In this document: positions 33,108 through 44,180 of the stretch, one piece after another
How positions within the stretch are numbered: position 1 is the stretch's first letter
How the letters are laid out: every line of letters begins with the position of its first letter
Source of the DNA: Gonocerus acuteangulatus
Lineage: Eukaryota; Arthropoda; Insecta; Hemiptera; Coreidae
NCBI GenBank assembly: GCA_946811695.1
Contig: OX328131.1
Coordinates: forward strand, 12,743,141 to 12,807,140
Length of the DNA stretch: 64,000 bases
Direction: 5' to 3'
The notes under the pieces: generated by a model
What the model saw: only the letters and a program-made list of their open reading frames with translations
What the model was told of the DNA's origin: nothing
Database searches by the model: none
Made by a program: the position numbers and the translations under genes

Positions 33108-33694
33108 AAACATTTAAACATTTAATCGAAACAGATTTAATGAATCTGTTGGAGAAAATAGCAACTCATATGCAACTTAACATTTCAGTTTATTCGGAAT
33201 ATCGTCTCGAAAACGTTTTACTTGTCTTTAGGAGAAAGCAACCCATTGACAATTTTACATAAAATGTCGACGAGAAGCATTTGATAAGAATACCATTCAA
33301 AAACATTTGATCGCAAAAATGTTGCTAACTTATGCTATTTAGTTGCTATTTCCCTAAATCTGTCAAGAGGATGTCTCGAACAGTTTTTGATGTTTCGGAT
33401 TATTTGGTTTCGTGCTATTGAAGACGATACATTAAGAATTTTTATTCCATACTTTCCAAATCACAGAAACATAATACGAAAAATCGCTAAGTTGACGCAG
33501 TTCCTACGGGGCTGAGGGTTCAATTGAATAGTGTAGTTTTGTAAAGATACCTGACTTGTTATTTTAACAGACTAATTACAATGGATCTGCTATAATTGAC
33601 AGTAACTAGTGAGTTTGTATTTACTTTTACGATGTATATTTACAATTGCTTTACAGTTCCTTCCTTTGGCTTATTGGGATTTGTTTGTATAGGT
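33108..33694. other. Unassigned
   Basis: A diverged family Z-like end lies near 33487-33513 on the minus strand. Nothing else is supported. Confidence 0.35.
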
Positions 33695-33735
33695 TCTTCT
33701 TTCTATTTTTAAGTGGCCTTCTAGGTCCTTCATCA
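33695..33735 (-). repeat. Degenerate hammerhead-like/Penelope-like end
   Basis: The minus strand reads CTTGATGAAGGACCTAGAAG then GCCACTTAAAAATA, a pattern of TGATGA, short stem and AAA like the family P arms. The GAAAC half is lost. Confidence 0.35.
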
Positions 33736-34861
33736 AGAACTTTTAAAACTGCTGTAAAATGGAGGGATATTATTAGTAGTGGGTACTGCTAAAATTTAGC
33801 TGTGGCTTAGCTCTACAAAATTATCGTTACCCTGCAAACTTTTTTTTACATTACATTTGTACAGTTATCAAGTAAATGTAAGTCAATAACTTTAATGCCG
33901 TCACGCAGGAGCTGCATAACTGAGTATATTCCTGAGAAGGTGGGTAATGTACACTGCATTCGTGAATAGTTTGAATAGATGAAGATTTAAAGAAACTTTT
34001 CAAAATTTCGTTCACTAGTACAACTCATAGATACATCCTTTGGAAAGTAGTAGTATAGCTTTATTCAATTTATTTTACCCAACTCAAACTATTTCTATTT
34101 TGGTAATCTGTACGATCGACGATCTGTCAAGTCCATATCTTCTTTAGAGTTTTGGTGACACTCTTGAATGTTTCGACGAAGGATATGAATGAAAAAGCCC
34201 TGGCCAGTCTGGGAGTTTCTTGTTCTTTCTTCTAACCACTAGCCTTCTTTCTTGGGAAACTGGTTTCTCTTGAGGTTTCCACACTAGTTTCACACCATTA
34301 ACTACAACCATCCCGAGAATAGGAAAACAAAAAAAAATCTAAAGTAGAAGTCCCGTTAAAACGTTCTTATTACTCACCTTCATTCTCAACAGTACCATAA
34401 GGAGTGCCAAATTGAAAGCATACTTATGAATAACACTAAAAAATACAAAGCTTTAAAGCATTTCGGAAACCTCTTTATGTATATAGATGGGCAAATATCC
34501 CAGGACTAAAAATGCAAAGAGTTTCTGGTCATAATGCAGGCCAAAAGGCTTGGTTTCGGGAATACTTCATGAAGTACGCAAGTTATCCTGCACGATACAC
34601 TATTAGAAATCGTTGCAACTCCCAGAAAAATTGATTCATGGTAATTAACTTACTTTTATAAAAAAAAAAAAAAAAAAAAACTGAAAAAAAAAATACTTAG
34701 GTAATTAATACTTTGCCGAATTATATTAATCTACGGCCACATTCCACCATTCAACTGCGCTCAACGTATTATGTTTTATTTCAATATTTTCCAGGCCAAT
34801 ATAATCTCAATATGAGTGAATTAACTAATTAATTAAGTCTATTAAATTTATTTTATTTAAG
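33736..34861. other. Unassigned
   Basis: Contains A runs at 34661-34680 and 34685-34692. A family Z-like end lies near 33900. No gene is supported. Confidence 0.35.
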
Positions 34862-34905
34862 CTCTACATGTTTCACACCATGTGTGCCTCTTCAGGAGCT
34901 AAAAA
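34862..34905 (-). repeat. Hammerhead-like motif, single
   Basis: The minus strand reads CCTGAAGAGGCACACATGGT then GTGAAACATGTAGAGC. CTGAAGA fits CUGANGA, ACAC/GTGT can form stem II, and GAAAC follows. No inverted partner is seen within the next kilobase. Only the consensus supports this. Confidence 0.42.
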
Positions 34906-35048
34906 ACTCACTAAAATAGAAATCCATCCTAATTGTATTAAGGTGAAACTTCCCGTACAATGACCACGTCAAAAATGAATTTACTACTACGTATAGCGTC
35001 AATCAGTCTGTAAGTAGTCGGCTGTGTAAAATCGACCGATTCCAAAAA

Positions 35049-36806
35049 AAAATAAAATAAAGTTTACATTTTTTCACTGGATAAAAATTTATTAAACTTT
35101 GTTTAGCAAATTAAAAAAATACACTATTTAAATATTTATAACTTTTTTTTCTTCTTCCTCCTATGAAATATTGGATTAATAAAATAAAGTTTACATTTTG
35201 TCACTGGATAAAAATTTATTAAACTTTGTTTAGCAAATTAAAAAAATACACTATTTAAATATTTATAACTTTTTTTTCTTCTTCCTCTTATGAAATATTG
35301 GATTAATAAAATAAAGTTTACATTTTGTCACTGGATAAAAATTTATTAAACTTTATTTAGCAAATTAAAAAATACACTATTTAAATATTTATAACTTTTT
35401 TTTCTTCTTCCTCCTATGAAATATTGGATTAATAAAATAAAGTTTACATTTTGTCACTGGATAAAAATTTATTAAACTTTGTTTAGCAAATTAAAAAAAT
35501 ACACTATTTAAATATTTATAACTTTTTTTTCTTCTTCCTCTTATGAAATATTGGATTAATAAAATAAAGTTTACATTTTGTCACTGGATAAAAATTTATT
35601 AAACTTTATTTAGCAAATTAAAAAATACACTATTTAAATATTTATAACTTTTTTTTCTTCTTCCTCCTATGAAATATTGGATTAATAAAATAAAGTTTAC
35701 ATTTTGCCACTGGATAAAAATTTATTAAACTTTGTTTAGCAAATTAAAAAAATACACTATTTAAATATTTATAACTTTTTTTTCTTCTTCCTCTTATGAA
35801 ATATTGGATTAATAAAATAAAGTTTACATTTTGTCACTGGATAAAAATTTATTAAACTTTGTTTAGCAAATTAAAAAATACACTATTTAAATATTTATAA
35901 CTTTTTTTTCTTCTTCCTCCTATGAAATATTGGATTAATAAAATAAAGTTTACATTTTGTCACTGGATAAAAATTTATTAAACTTTGTTTAGCAAATTAA
36001 AAAATATACTATTTAAATATTTATAACTTTTTTTTCCTTCTTCCTCCTATGAAATATTGGATTAATAAAATAAAGTCTACATTTTGTCACTGGAGAAAAA
36101 TTTATTAAACTTTGTTTAGCAAATTAAAAAATACACTATTTAAATATTTATAACTTTGTTTTCTTCTTCCTCCTATGAAATATTGGATTAATAAAATAAA
36201 GTTTACATTTTGTCACTGGATAAAAATTTATTAAACTTTGTTTAGCAAATTAAAAAAATACACTATTTAAATATTTATAACTTTTTTTTCTTCTTCCTCC
36301 TATGAAATATTGGATTAATAAAATAAAGTTTACATTTTGTCACTGGATAAAAATTTATTAAACTTTGTTTAGCAAATTAAAAAATATACTATTTAAATAT
36401 TTATAACTTTTTTTTCCTTCTTCCTCCTATGAAATATTGGATTAATAAAATAAAGTCTACATTTTGTCACTGGAGAAAAATTTATTAAACTTTGTTTAGC
36501 AAATTAAAAAATACACTATTTAAATATTTATAACTTTTTTTTCTTCTTCCTCCTATGAAATATTGGATTAATAAAATAAAGTTTACATTTTGTCACTGGA
36601 TAAAAATTTATTAAACTTTCTTTAGCAAATTAAAAAAATACACTATTTAAATATTTATAACTTTTTTTTCTTCTTCCTCCTATGAAATATTGGATTAATA
36701 AAATAAAGTTTACATTTTGTCACTGGATAAAAATTTATTAAACTTTGTTTAGCAAATTAAAAAATATACTATTTAAATATTCTTCTTCCTATGAAATTTT
36801 GGATTA
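35049..36806 (+). repeat. AT-rich satellite, 126/127-bp unit, 14 copies
   Basis: Units start with AGTTTACATTTTGTCACTGG at 35061, 35188, 35315, 35441, 35568, 35694, 35821, 35947, 36074, 36200, 36327, 36454, 36580 and 36707. The spacing alternates 126 and 127, and the last copy is truncated. In the first half, CCTCCTATG and CCTCTTATG units alternate, giving a dimer of about 253 bp. A variant with AGTCTAC and GGAGAAAAA appears at 36074 and 36454, exactly three units apart. No coding sequence is present. Confidence 0.97.
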
Positions 36807-37680
36807 AAGAAGGTTAGGTAACTAGTAAATATAAATATTTTATTTTTTAAAATAAATTACCTGACTGGTCTGCCTATTTGTTTTTGGTTATATCAATGTT
36901 AACATTTATTTAAAAATTATCAGCCAATCATAACAAGGAATTTAATCGCATTTGTGCAATTCGTTGTTGTGCATTTATGAACTGATTGCATAGCACAAAT
37001 TTTATATTTTATTTTTTTAAAGAACATTCTGTAAGAATTGTGTGTGTGGGTCGGGTAGGTTCCCCTCCTAGCCGGTGCCCGAGGAGTCTGGCCCAGGTCA
37101 TAATTCTTCAAGAGTTACATTTATGGGATTTAGAGCATTCTAAATGGAAAGCTATAAATAAATATAAAGGGGAATGAACGGGGAGTTCTTGAGATATGAT
37201 CACATTCATATGGGTCAAGATTTATTTTAACTACTTCTGAGCAGCTGGGTGTTAACCATATTATCATATTTACAGGTGCGAAATGAGAATCTTAAGGAAC
37301 TCTATCAAATTTAATAAGGTAAAATGATCAATAGACACTATAGGTGATAATCGACGTTACGTTAAACGTAAAGTTTTTATAAAATGTTTTTTGCTGTTTT
37401 TTTTTTTTTACTTGTTTATATTTCTAGCTTCAACCGACCTATGAATATTCAGTTATGTATATTACGCTGATTATGCGCCTAAAGTTTTGTTGAAGCAATT
37501 TGTTTTCTCAACTTAAGGAACTAAAAATCCTTCGTTTTAGAATGTAATTTTTCAGAATAATTACCCTAGTGGAGGTTATATTTAAATGCGAGCAGTATAT
37601 TTATATTTGACCCGCAAAATAATTACTGTAGTGAAGGGTATATTTAAATTACACCAGCATATTTATAATTGACCTGCAAT
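36807..37680. other. Unassigned
   Basis: No supported feature; the opposing frames at 36920-37177 are short and overlap. Confidence 0.4.
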
Positions 37681-37955
37681 GGGGGGGGGGGGCACCAAAG
37701 CGCCGGTGTCATGTCCGATAGTAGTTTATAAATAAACTTGTCCAGATGAAGGAGACACGATTTATACTAGTACCGAAATACAGGGATTAGTAGGGATATA
37801 TACAGGGATTAGTAGAGATATATACAGGGATTAGTAGGGATATATATACAGGGATTAGTAGAGCTATATACAGGGATTAGTAGGGATATATACAGGGATT
37901 AGTAGGGATATATACAGGGATTAGTAGAGATATATACAGGGATTAGTGGTTTTTC
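37681..37955 (+). repeat. Poly-G tract and 20-24-bp minisatellite
   Basis: A run of 12 G at 37681-37692 is followed from 37784 by about eight units of ACAGGGATTAGTAGGGATAT with small length changes. Confidence 0.9.
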
Positions 37956-37965
37956 GAATAGAATA

Positions 37966-38290
37966 GAAAAAACTACTCGTCTAAATATGGTTTTTCTTGG
38001 ATTAATGAAATCTATAAAGCACAGGAAAATAGTTAGCATTGGTTTTAATGTGTACCAAAAAATCTAAAAATTATTTGTATTTTCATTTTACCTTGCAATA
38101 AAAATTTCGAGGTGCAAGCTGCACACCTGGTGCGGAATGATCTTATTTATGTAAATTCTCTTACGAATGGTATGATTACCATAGTGAACATTTTTTTTTA
38201 ATTAAAAATGAACAATACAAATAAGAAAGAAAATTTCGCACCTGTCGACCGTGTTCGGAAAAAAAAATCTTCGTCTTGAATACTATGGCT
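37966..38290 (+). repeat. Dispersed repeat, copy 2 (pairs with 3806-4160)
   Basis: It shares GGTTTTTCTTGGATTAATG, TGTACCAAAAAATCTAAAAA and AATGATCTTATTTATGTAAA with copy 1 in the same order and strand. It starts directly after the minisatellite. Confidence 0.65.
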
Positions 38291-38558
38291 CACGCTGAGG
38301 ATTATATGCTAAATAAACCATATTCTGAATATACAGTTTTACTAATTTTATTTCATGAAAGAAATTTGTCTTAATTGTTATAGTGAAATTAGTGCTATGT
38401 ATTCTTATTGTTCTTTTCTTTTTCTAGGTGAGTACTGGATTTTACTGGCTTCATATATTCATGGTAAGAATGAATTTATGTTTTCTTAAATTATCAATTG
38501 ATTTGGTTTTGAAGGTGAATGTCACATATGGTAGAAATTCAATTATTTTATTCTTGTG

Positions 38559-38740
38559 TAGATATCGTCGATATAAATGCAAAGTATTGAAAAAGTATCT
38601 TTCATTTTCAATCTTTACTAATTTCTGCTGGACTTTTTACGGCAAATTCTTAAATCTTAGATCACTCTATGAAAGGAAAAGTATTCCACTATCACAAAGT
38701 CAAATCTGCCGAATATTTGACTGTCCAAAAAAATTGAACT
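38559..38740 (+). repeat. Family Y repeat, copy 1
   Basis: It starts ATCGTCGATATAAATGCAAA and runs to GCCGAATATTTGACTGTCC. The whole segment aligns with the reverse complement of 59310-59490. Confidence 0.65.
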
Positions 38741-39194
38741 GTCAATGAACATAATTTAGTAAATTAATGTGTACATAAATCCAATATTAAAGTCTGAATA
38801 TGAATAAAGAGAAATGCAAATACAAGTAAATATTGGATAATTGATGTGTAAATGCTACAACAAAGGAATCTAACAGAGGAGAGTATGGGGATGAAGAGAG
38901 AATTGAGCCGCCGTACGAAAACGACAACAATTACGGGTGCGCAGAAGTCCTGAGATTATGCTAGACTCTGATAAAACTGAAATTTCGTGACATGGTTTCA
39001 AATGCATGACTTTTTCATGCCCTATTTTCAATTTCTTGACTCTTTCGTGCAGTAGACGCCCTGTTTTGAATAAAAGTTAGCATATTGGGCATCTCGAGTC
39101 TTTGGCTATTTACAGGTTACTACTCACATTTAATACTAACGACACGCGGTTTTACCATGAGCTTTGAAAGAACATATAACCATCTTAATGGTCC

Positions 39195-39262
39195 AAGGAC
39201 AATTATATCGTCGTTACAAATGCAAAGTATCGAATGTGAAAATCACCACTTTTCAGAATAGA
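39195..39262 (+). repeat. Family Y repeat end, copy 2
   Basis: ATCGTCGTTACAAATGCAAA followed by GTATCGAATGTGAAAATCAC matches the inverted end found at both sides of 59232-59490. Confidence 0.65.
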
Positions 39263-39775
39263 AAAGCATTTATTCATAACTTTTTTTTAGTTAGTAATAT
39301 TTTTAGAAATTTTGAATTCTACTACCATTGTTCAAAATTGTTGAGGCTTCTAATTCCATGTTCATTCTAAAATGTTTAGTACCATCGTTTCTTCACATTT
39401 ATAATTAATGAAATTATCCTCTTTAACATATGATGCACATTTTGTACAGTTTTAAATTGTAATTTTACTGATTTCACCGTTATCCTTGTAAGGTTACTAT
39501 TAATTTTAGTCTAAAAGTTAAGGCTTTTTCTTTTTAAGTGAAATTATTTTCGTTTTCATGAACATGAAATTCCCATTGAAAGTCATGAAAATGTCACAAA
39601 AAAGTCATGAAATTAGCTTTCACAAAAGTAGTAGACACCCTGCAAAAGGTCACAAATTTAGTTTGAATATCTCTTTGTAAATCATTAGCTAGCATCGAAA
39701 AACTTATGAGTTAATCATGTACTACTGGTTGTATATTCAGGTGTGAAGGTTGGAATAGCTGATGAGTTGTTGGTA
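39263..39775. other. Unassigned
   Basis: A few GTCATGAAA-type repeats lie near 39573-39612. No gene is supported. Confidence 0.35.
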
Positions 39776-40370
39776 TAGTGCGTTGATTACTATAGTTTGT
39801 AAAGGAGTGAGCATGGAATAGAGTGACGACCGTTATAGTGTGTTGATTACTATAGTTTGTAAAGGAGTGAGCATGGAATAGAGTGAACACCGTTATAGTG
39901 TGTTGATTACTATAGTTTGTAAAGGAGTGAGCATGGAATAGAGTGACGACCGTTATAGTGTGTTGATTAATATAGTTTGTAAAGGAGTGTGCATGGAATA
40001 GAGTGAACACCGTTATAGTGTGTTGATTACTATAGTTTGTAAAGGAGTGAGTATGGAATAGAGTGAACACCGTTATAGTGTGTTGATTACTATAGTTTGT
40101 AAAGGAGTGAGCATGGAATAGAGTGACGACCGTTATAGTGTGTTGATTACTATAGTTTGTAAAGGAGTGAGCATGGAATAGAGTGAACACCGTTATAGTG
40201 TGTTGATTACTATAGTTTGTAAAGAAGTGAGCATGGAATAGAGTGACGACCGTTATAGTGTGTTGATTACTATAGTTTGTAAAGGAGTGTGCATGGAATA
40301 GAGTGAACACCGTTATAGTGTGTTGATTACAATAGTTTGTATAGGAGTGAGCATGGAATAGAGTGAACAG
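39776..40370 (-). repeat. 60-bp minisatellite, 10 units, with a phase-locked open frame
   Basis: The plus-strand unit starts GTGTTGATTACTATAGTTTG and includes GGAGTGAGCATGGAATAGAG. Units alternate between AACACCG and CGACCG variants, giving a 120-bp dimer with one break. Because 60 is a multiple of three, the minus strand from 40310 to 39711 stays open for 199 codons, repeating the 20-residue FTLFHAHSFTNYSNQHTITV. There is no signal peptide or composition suggesting a real protein, and an open frame is expected from the repeat length alone. I treat it as a minisatellite first and a hypothetical protein second. Confidence 0.9.
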
Positions 40371-40900
40371 TGCGGGGCTGTAGTATGACTCGGTTCAGTG
40401 ACCCGGGATCGATAAGAGGCTGGAGTCCGCCACCTTGTCCTACATTCGACTTCATGCTCTGCAGATTCTAGGACCTATAGGGGGTTTATATATAACAGCT
40501 GTTATCTTAATGTAGCTGCAGTATTTATCTAATGCCTAAACATATATTATGTGTAAATCGTGCTTAGCACCCGATGACCATAGAATAATCTCCTATTTTT
40601 CCAAGTTAAGAATGAAACATTTTCCAGACCGTTGGGCACATTTGACCGAAGTGCTTTAAGCGTGGCGTTTGACGGGGCTTGCTTATTGAAAACCAAATAC
40701 TCATGGATGTATAGTATAGCCACTTGCCTATTATGGACAAGCGTTAGCGGAAGACGTTACTCCTGCGTCAGCGCTTCATTCGCCGAGGGTAGCGTTGCCG
40801 AAGCTAGAAGATTCAACACTGCAATCTGGAGAAAATGTTCCAGGATATATTATCTGTTTATTGAAGATCGCATGAAAACAGCCGAAATGTAATCGGTAGG
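40371..40900. other. Unassigned
   Basis: An open frame at 40632-40892 has no recognisable domain. Confidence 0.35.
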
Positions 40901-40903
40901 TAA

Positions 40904-41100
40904 AGCAGGCTGCACAGGGTCAGGCAGGCCTGTCAGTTTGGCCTGAACAGTCCACCTGAAAGCCGGTCGCCTGAACGTGTATATATTCCAACCCACCTGA
41001 ACAGTCTTAACTGACAGACCGGCCGGAATACATACAAGTTCAGGCGACCAGGCGGACCGTTCAGGTCTAACTGACAGGCCAGTCTGACCGCGTGTAGCCT
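40904..41100. mobile_element. Harbinger-like MITE
   Basis: The inverted ends are AGCAGGCTGCACAGGGTCAG and, reverse complemented, AGGCTACACGCGGTCAGACT; the similarity continues through GGCCTGTCAGTT and CCTGAAC. TAA flanks both sides (40901-40903 and 41101-41103), matching the 3-bp TWA target duplication of PIF/Harbinger elements. The element is 197 bp, nearly palindromic and non-coding. Confidence 0.72.
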
Positions 41101-41700
41101 TAAGAGTAGGATGTGTCCACCATATTCTGTTCGGGGATTTCGATTGTGAACTACTTTCTCGGCAAATATATGTAATAGACATAAAGCACTGTCCATCTAC
41201 ACTGAATTCATATTGCTACTGAGCTAAAAATAAACGCTGAAAGCCAGTGTATGGGTGCGATGAAAACGGCAGCACCTCAAACCCGTCCAAACGCCAAATT
41301 GAAGCGCTTTGATGGAATCCGCCTCACATATTCGACTCCTGTTAGATAAGAGCCTCACGGACATTTCAGAAGATCTAACGACTGATAAAGTCACTCTTGA
41401 CAGAATTCATTGAGAACGGTGATCTTTTAAAAATAAAAAATATTATGCTTTCGCGGCAAATATGAGTATTACACTTACACCACAGCCAATTTGGACTGGG
41501 TTCGTGTTCTTACTGCGCTAAAAAATACTCATCTCAGCATTTATAGAGGCAATGAAAAAGACAAGAGAATGAAAAAGAGTCTTCAAACCCGTTCAAACGC
41601 TTGGACTGAATCCTGTTTAAATTCTTGGGTATTTAATATTTATATTAGGAAGCTAATTCACCATTGTCTCGTTGCAATGGAGCCTGCATGCCAGAAACAG
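41101..41700. other. Unassigned
   Basis: Two diverged segments, near 41210-41340 and 41505-41640, share CTCAAACCCGTCCAAACGC-type sequence in the same orientation and may be an old duplication. Confidence 0.4.
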
Positions 41701-42792
41701 GATAGGACTCAGCGTACTATCACGTAACACTCCATAATCGATGTCTTGAAGGCTGCTGCAGACATCATCGATTTAAACCAATTGTGGATGGTTAGTGAGA
41801 TACAGTTAAACCTTGACATAACTCTTCTAAATTGTCCTATATATCGAGAGAAACAAGATAGGACTCAGCGTACTATCACGTAACACTCCATAATCAATGT
41901 CTTGAAGGCTGCTGCAGACATCATCGATTCAAACCAATTGTGGATGGTTAGTGAGATACAGTTAAACCTTCACATAACTCCTCTAAATTGTCCTATATAT
42001 CGAGAGAAACAGGATAGGACTCAGCGTACTATCACGTAACACTCCATAATCAATGTTTTGAAGGCTGCTGCAGACATCATCGATTCAAACCAATTGTGGA
42101 TGGTTAGTGAGATACAGTTAAACCTTCACATAACTCCTCTAAATTGTCCTATATATCGAGAGAAACAGGATAGGACTCAGCGTACTATCACGTAACACTC
42201 CATAATCAATGTCTTGAAGGCTGCTGCAGACATCATCGATTTAAACCAATTGTGGATGGTTAGTGAGATACAGTTAAACCTTGACATAACTCCTCTAAAT
42301 TGTCCTATATATCGAGAGAAACAAGATAGGACTCAGCGTACTATCACGTAACACTCCATAATCAATGTCTTGAAGGCTGCTGCAGACATCATCGATTCAA
42401 ACCAATTGTGGATGGTTAGTGAGATACAGTTAAACCTTCACATAACTCCTCTAAATTGTCCTATATATCGAGAGAAACAGGATAGGACTCAGCGTACTAT
42501 CACGTAACACTCCATAATCAATGTCTTGAAGGCTGCTGCAGACATCATCGATTCAAACCAATTGTGGATGGTTAGTGAGATACAGTTAAACCTTCACATA
42601 ACTCCTCTAAATTGTCCTATATATCGAGAGAAACAGGAAAGGACTCAGCGTACTATCACGTAACACTCCATAATCAATGTTTTGAAGGCCGCTGCAGACA
42701 TCATCGGTTCAAACCAATTGTGGATGGTTAGTGAGATACAGTTAAACCTTCACATAACTCCTCTAAATAGTCCTATATATCGAGAGAACCGG
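41701..42792 (+). repeat. 156-bp satellite array, 7 units, trimeric order
   Basis: Units begin GATAGGACTCAGCGTACTAT at 41701, 41857, 42013, 42169, 42325, 42481 and 42637 with no indel. Units 1 and 4 share ATTTAAACC and CTTGACATAA and are followed by ACAAGATAGG; units 2, 3, 5 and 6 share ATTCAAACC and CTTCACATAA. Thus three units (468 bp) form a repeat of higher order. The unit is 52 codons long, but stops occur in every frame. Confidence 0.97.
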
Positions 42793-43082
42793 ACATGTAA
42801 TGCTTGTGTTTCTGTAACAATACATTCATATTTTTTTTATGCAAAAGTAACTTGCCAGGCCAAGCAATCATTTAAGACACTGTAATGTTGCTGAGATACC
42901 TTGTCAAATCACCTCTTGATTGACAAATTGATACTATAAATAATGTCCAAAAAATGTTTTATACCAGTTTTATTACATACAGGTACTAGCTCAGTAGTTT
43001 TAGTTTTGTAAGACGTCAAAAACTGGTTAAAAATATTTACTATGGCCCCACATAATCTAGCCAAAAGTAAAACAAAACTGTA
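42793..43082. other. Unassigned
   Basis: No supported feature between the satellite and the hAT element. Confidence 0.35.
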
Positions 43083-43090
43083 GTCTAGAT

Positions 43091-43679
43091 CAAGGGTCTC
43101 CAAACTACGGCCCGAGGGCCACATCCGGCCCGCGGAGAGCTAGCATACTTGAAAACTCCTTTTAGAGAACACATTTTTTATAGCGTTTTAAGGAGGTATG
43201 CACTATTTTATTTCACAACAGTGTCATAGGAACTGACTTGTGGTTGCGCCACTAGCCTTCTTATATATTCCAATTACTGCCATCTAGAAGTGAGTGGAAG
43301 ACACCAGAACTTTCTCGAACCAACGAGTTTATTCTGTACGTGCTATTAGCGCCATCTGTTAGCAATAGAAGGTACTACCTATTTCCGCTGGTGTCCACCA
43401 GATGTCGTGTCACATTACTCCTCATGGCTCGTACTCTTCGACTAATCTAGAAATTACAGACAATGACAGAAAAATTAATAATATGCAGTGTTGCCTTTTT
43501 GCGGACTTTAGTCAGATTTTCAGCCTTTTTTAAACGTTGCGTACTTTTTCGGACTTCTTTTTTCATCAGTGGACTATTTCACTTTTTACCACCGGCAACA
43601 ATGATAATATGGTTTTGGCCCTCGGAACCTACTGGAGTAATCAGTGTGGCCCTAAGGCTGGAAAGTTTGGAGACCCTTG
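43091..43679. mobile_element. hAT-type non-autonomous transposon with perfect target duplication
   Basis: The left end is CAAGGGTCTCCAAACTACGG, continuing CCCGAGGGCCACATCCGGCC. The right end, reverse complemented, starts CAAGGGTCTCCAAACT and also contains GAGGGCC. Identical 8-bp repeats GTCTAGAT lie at 43083-43090 and 43680-43687. Ends of the form CARGGGTCTCCAAACTRCGG are a familiar hAT type in animals. A frame at 43463-43696 is not a transposase. Confidence 0.88.
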
Positions 43680-43687
43680 GTCTAGAT

Positions 43688-44180
43688 AATAACTAGTAAT
43701 AAAAGCTCAAGTAAAAATTTTACGACCGATGGGATTGAATATTCTTGAATAATGATATTCGTTTTCAGTATCCGAGTTTCGTTCATAGGAAAATCGAAAT
43801 TAGTTTTCCCCAGCTAATCTTAACGGATATATCTATTTGATGTTCCAATGTATTGTTACATAATCCCGGAAATGTACAGAATCTCCTGTGCGGAAGGCTT
43901 ATTAAATTTTCTTATAATAATATAGTTCTTAAGCAATTTTTGATATCGTGGTAACGCTCGGAGAAATTGGTGCTTTTAATGGAGTAATATCCACATAGGG
44001 TAGCCCAGTTTTCTGTGTGGTACCTGAAATCTTGCTCTGCTTTGAGATTTCGTTTAACATTTTTACATCTGTTTACAGTTTTCTAAAGATTGTAAGACAC
44101 AACTTAAACTGTTTCTATTCTAAGGTTTACAAGTGACAGTATGTATGAGAACGGAAACCCGGTAAGATGGCGCATTTCCT
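43688..44180. other. Unassigned
   Basis: No supported feature. Confidence 0.35.

Noticed and set aside
32846..33109. Plus-strand frame ending in KPKRRQTIKTH
   Set aside because: The basic segment is a translation of the hammerhead-like arm; the frame has no family match and lies inside a palindrome.
39711..40310. 199-codon open frame as a protein-coding gene
   Set aside because: It follows entirely from a 60-bp tandem repeat whose length is a multiple of three; there is no independent coding evidence.
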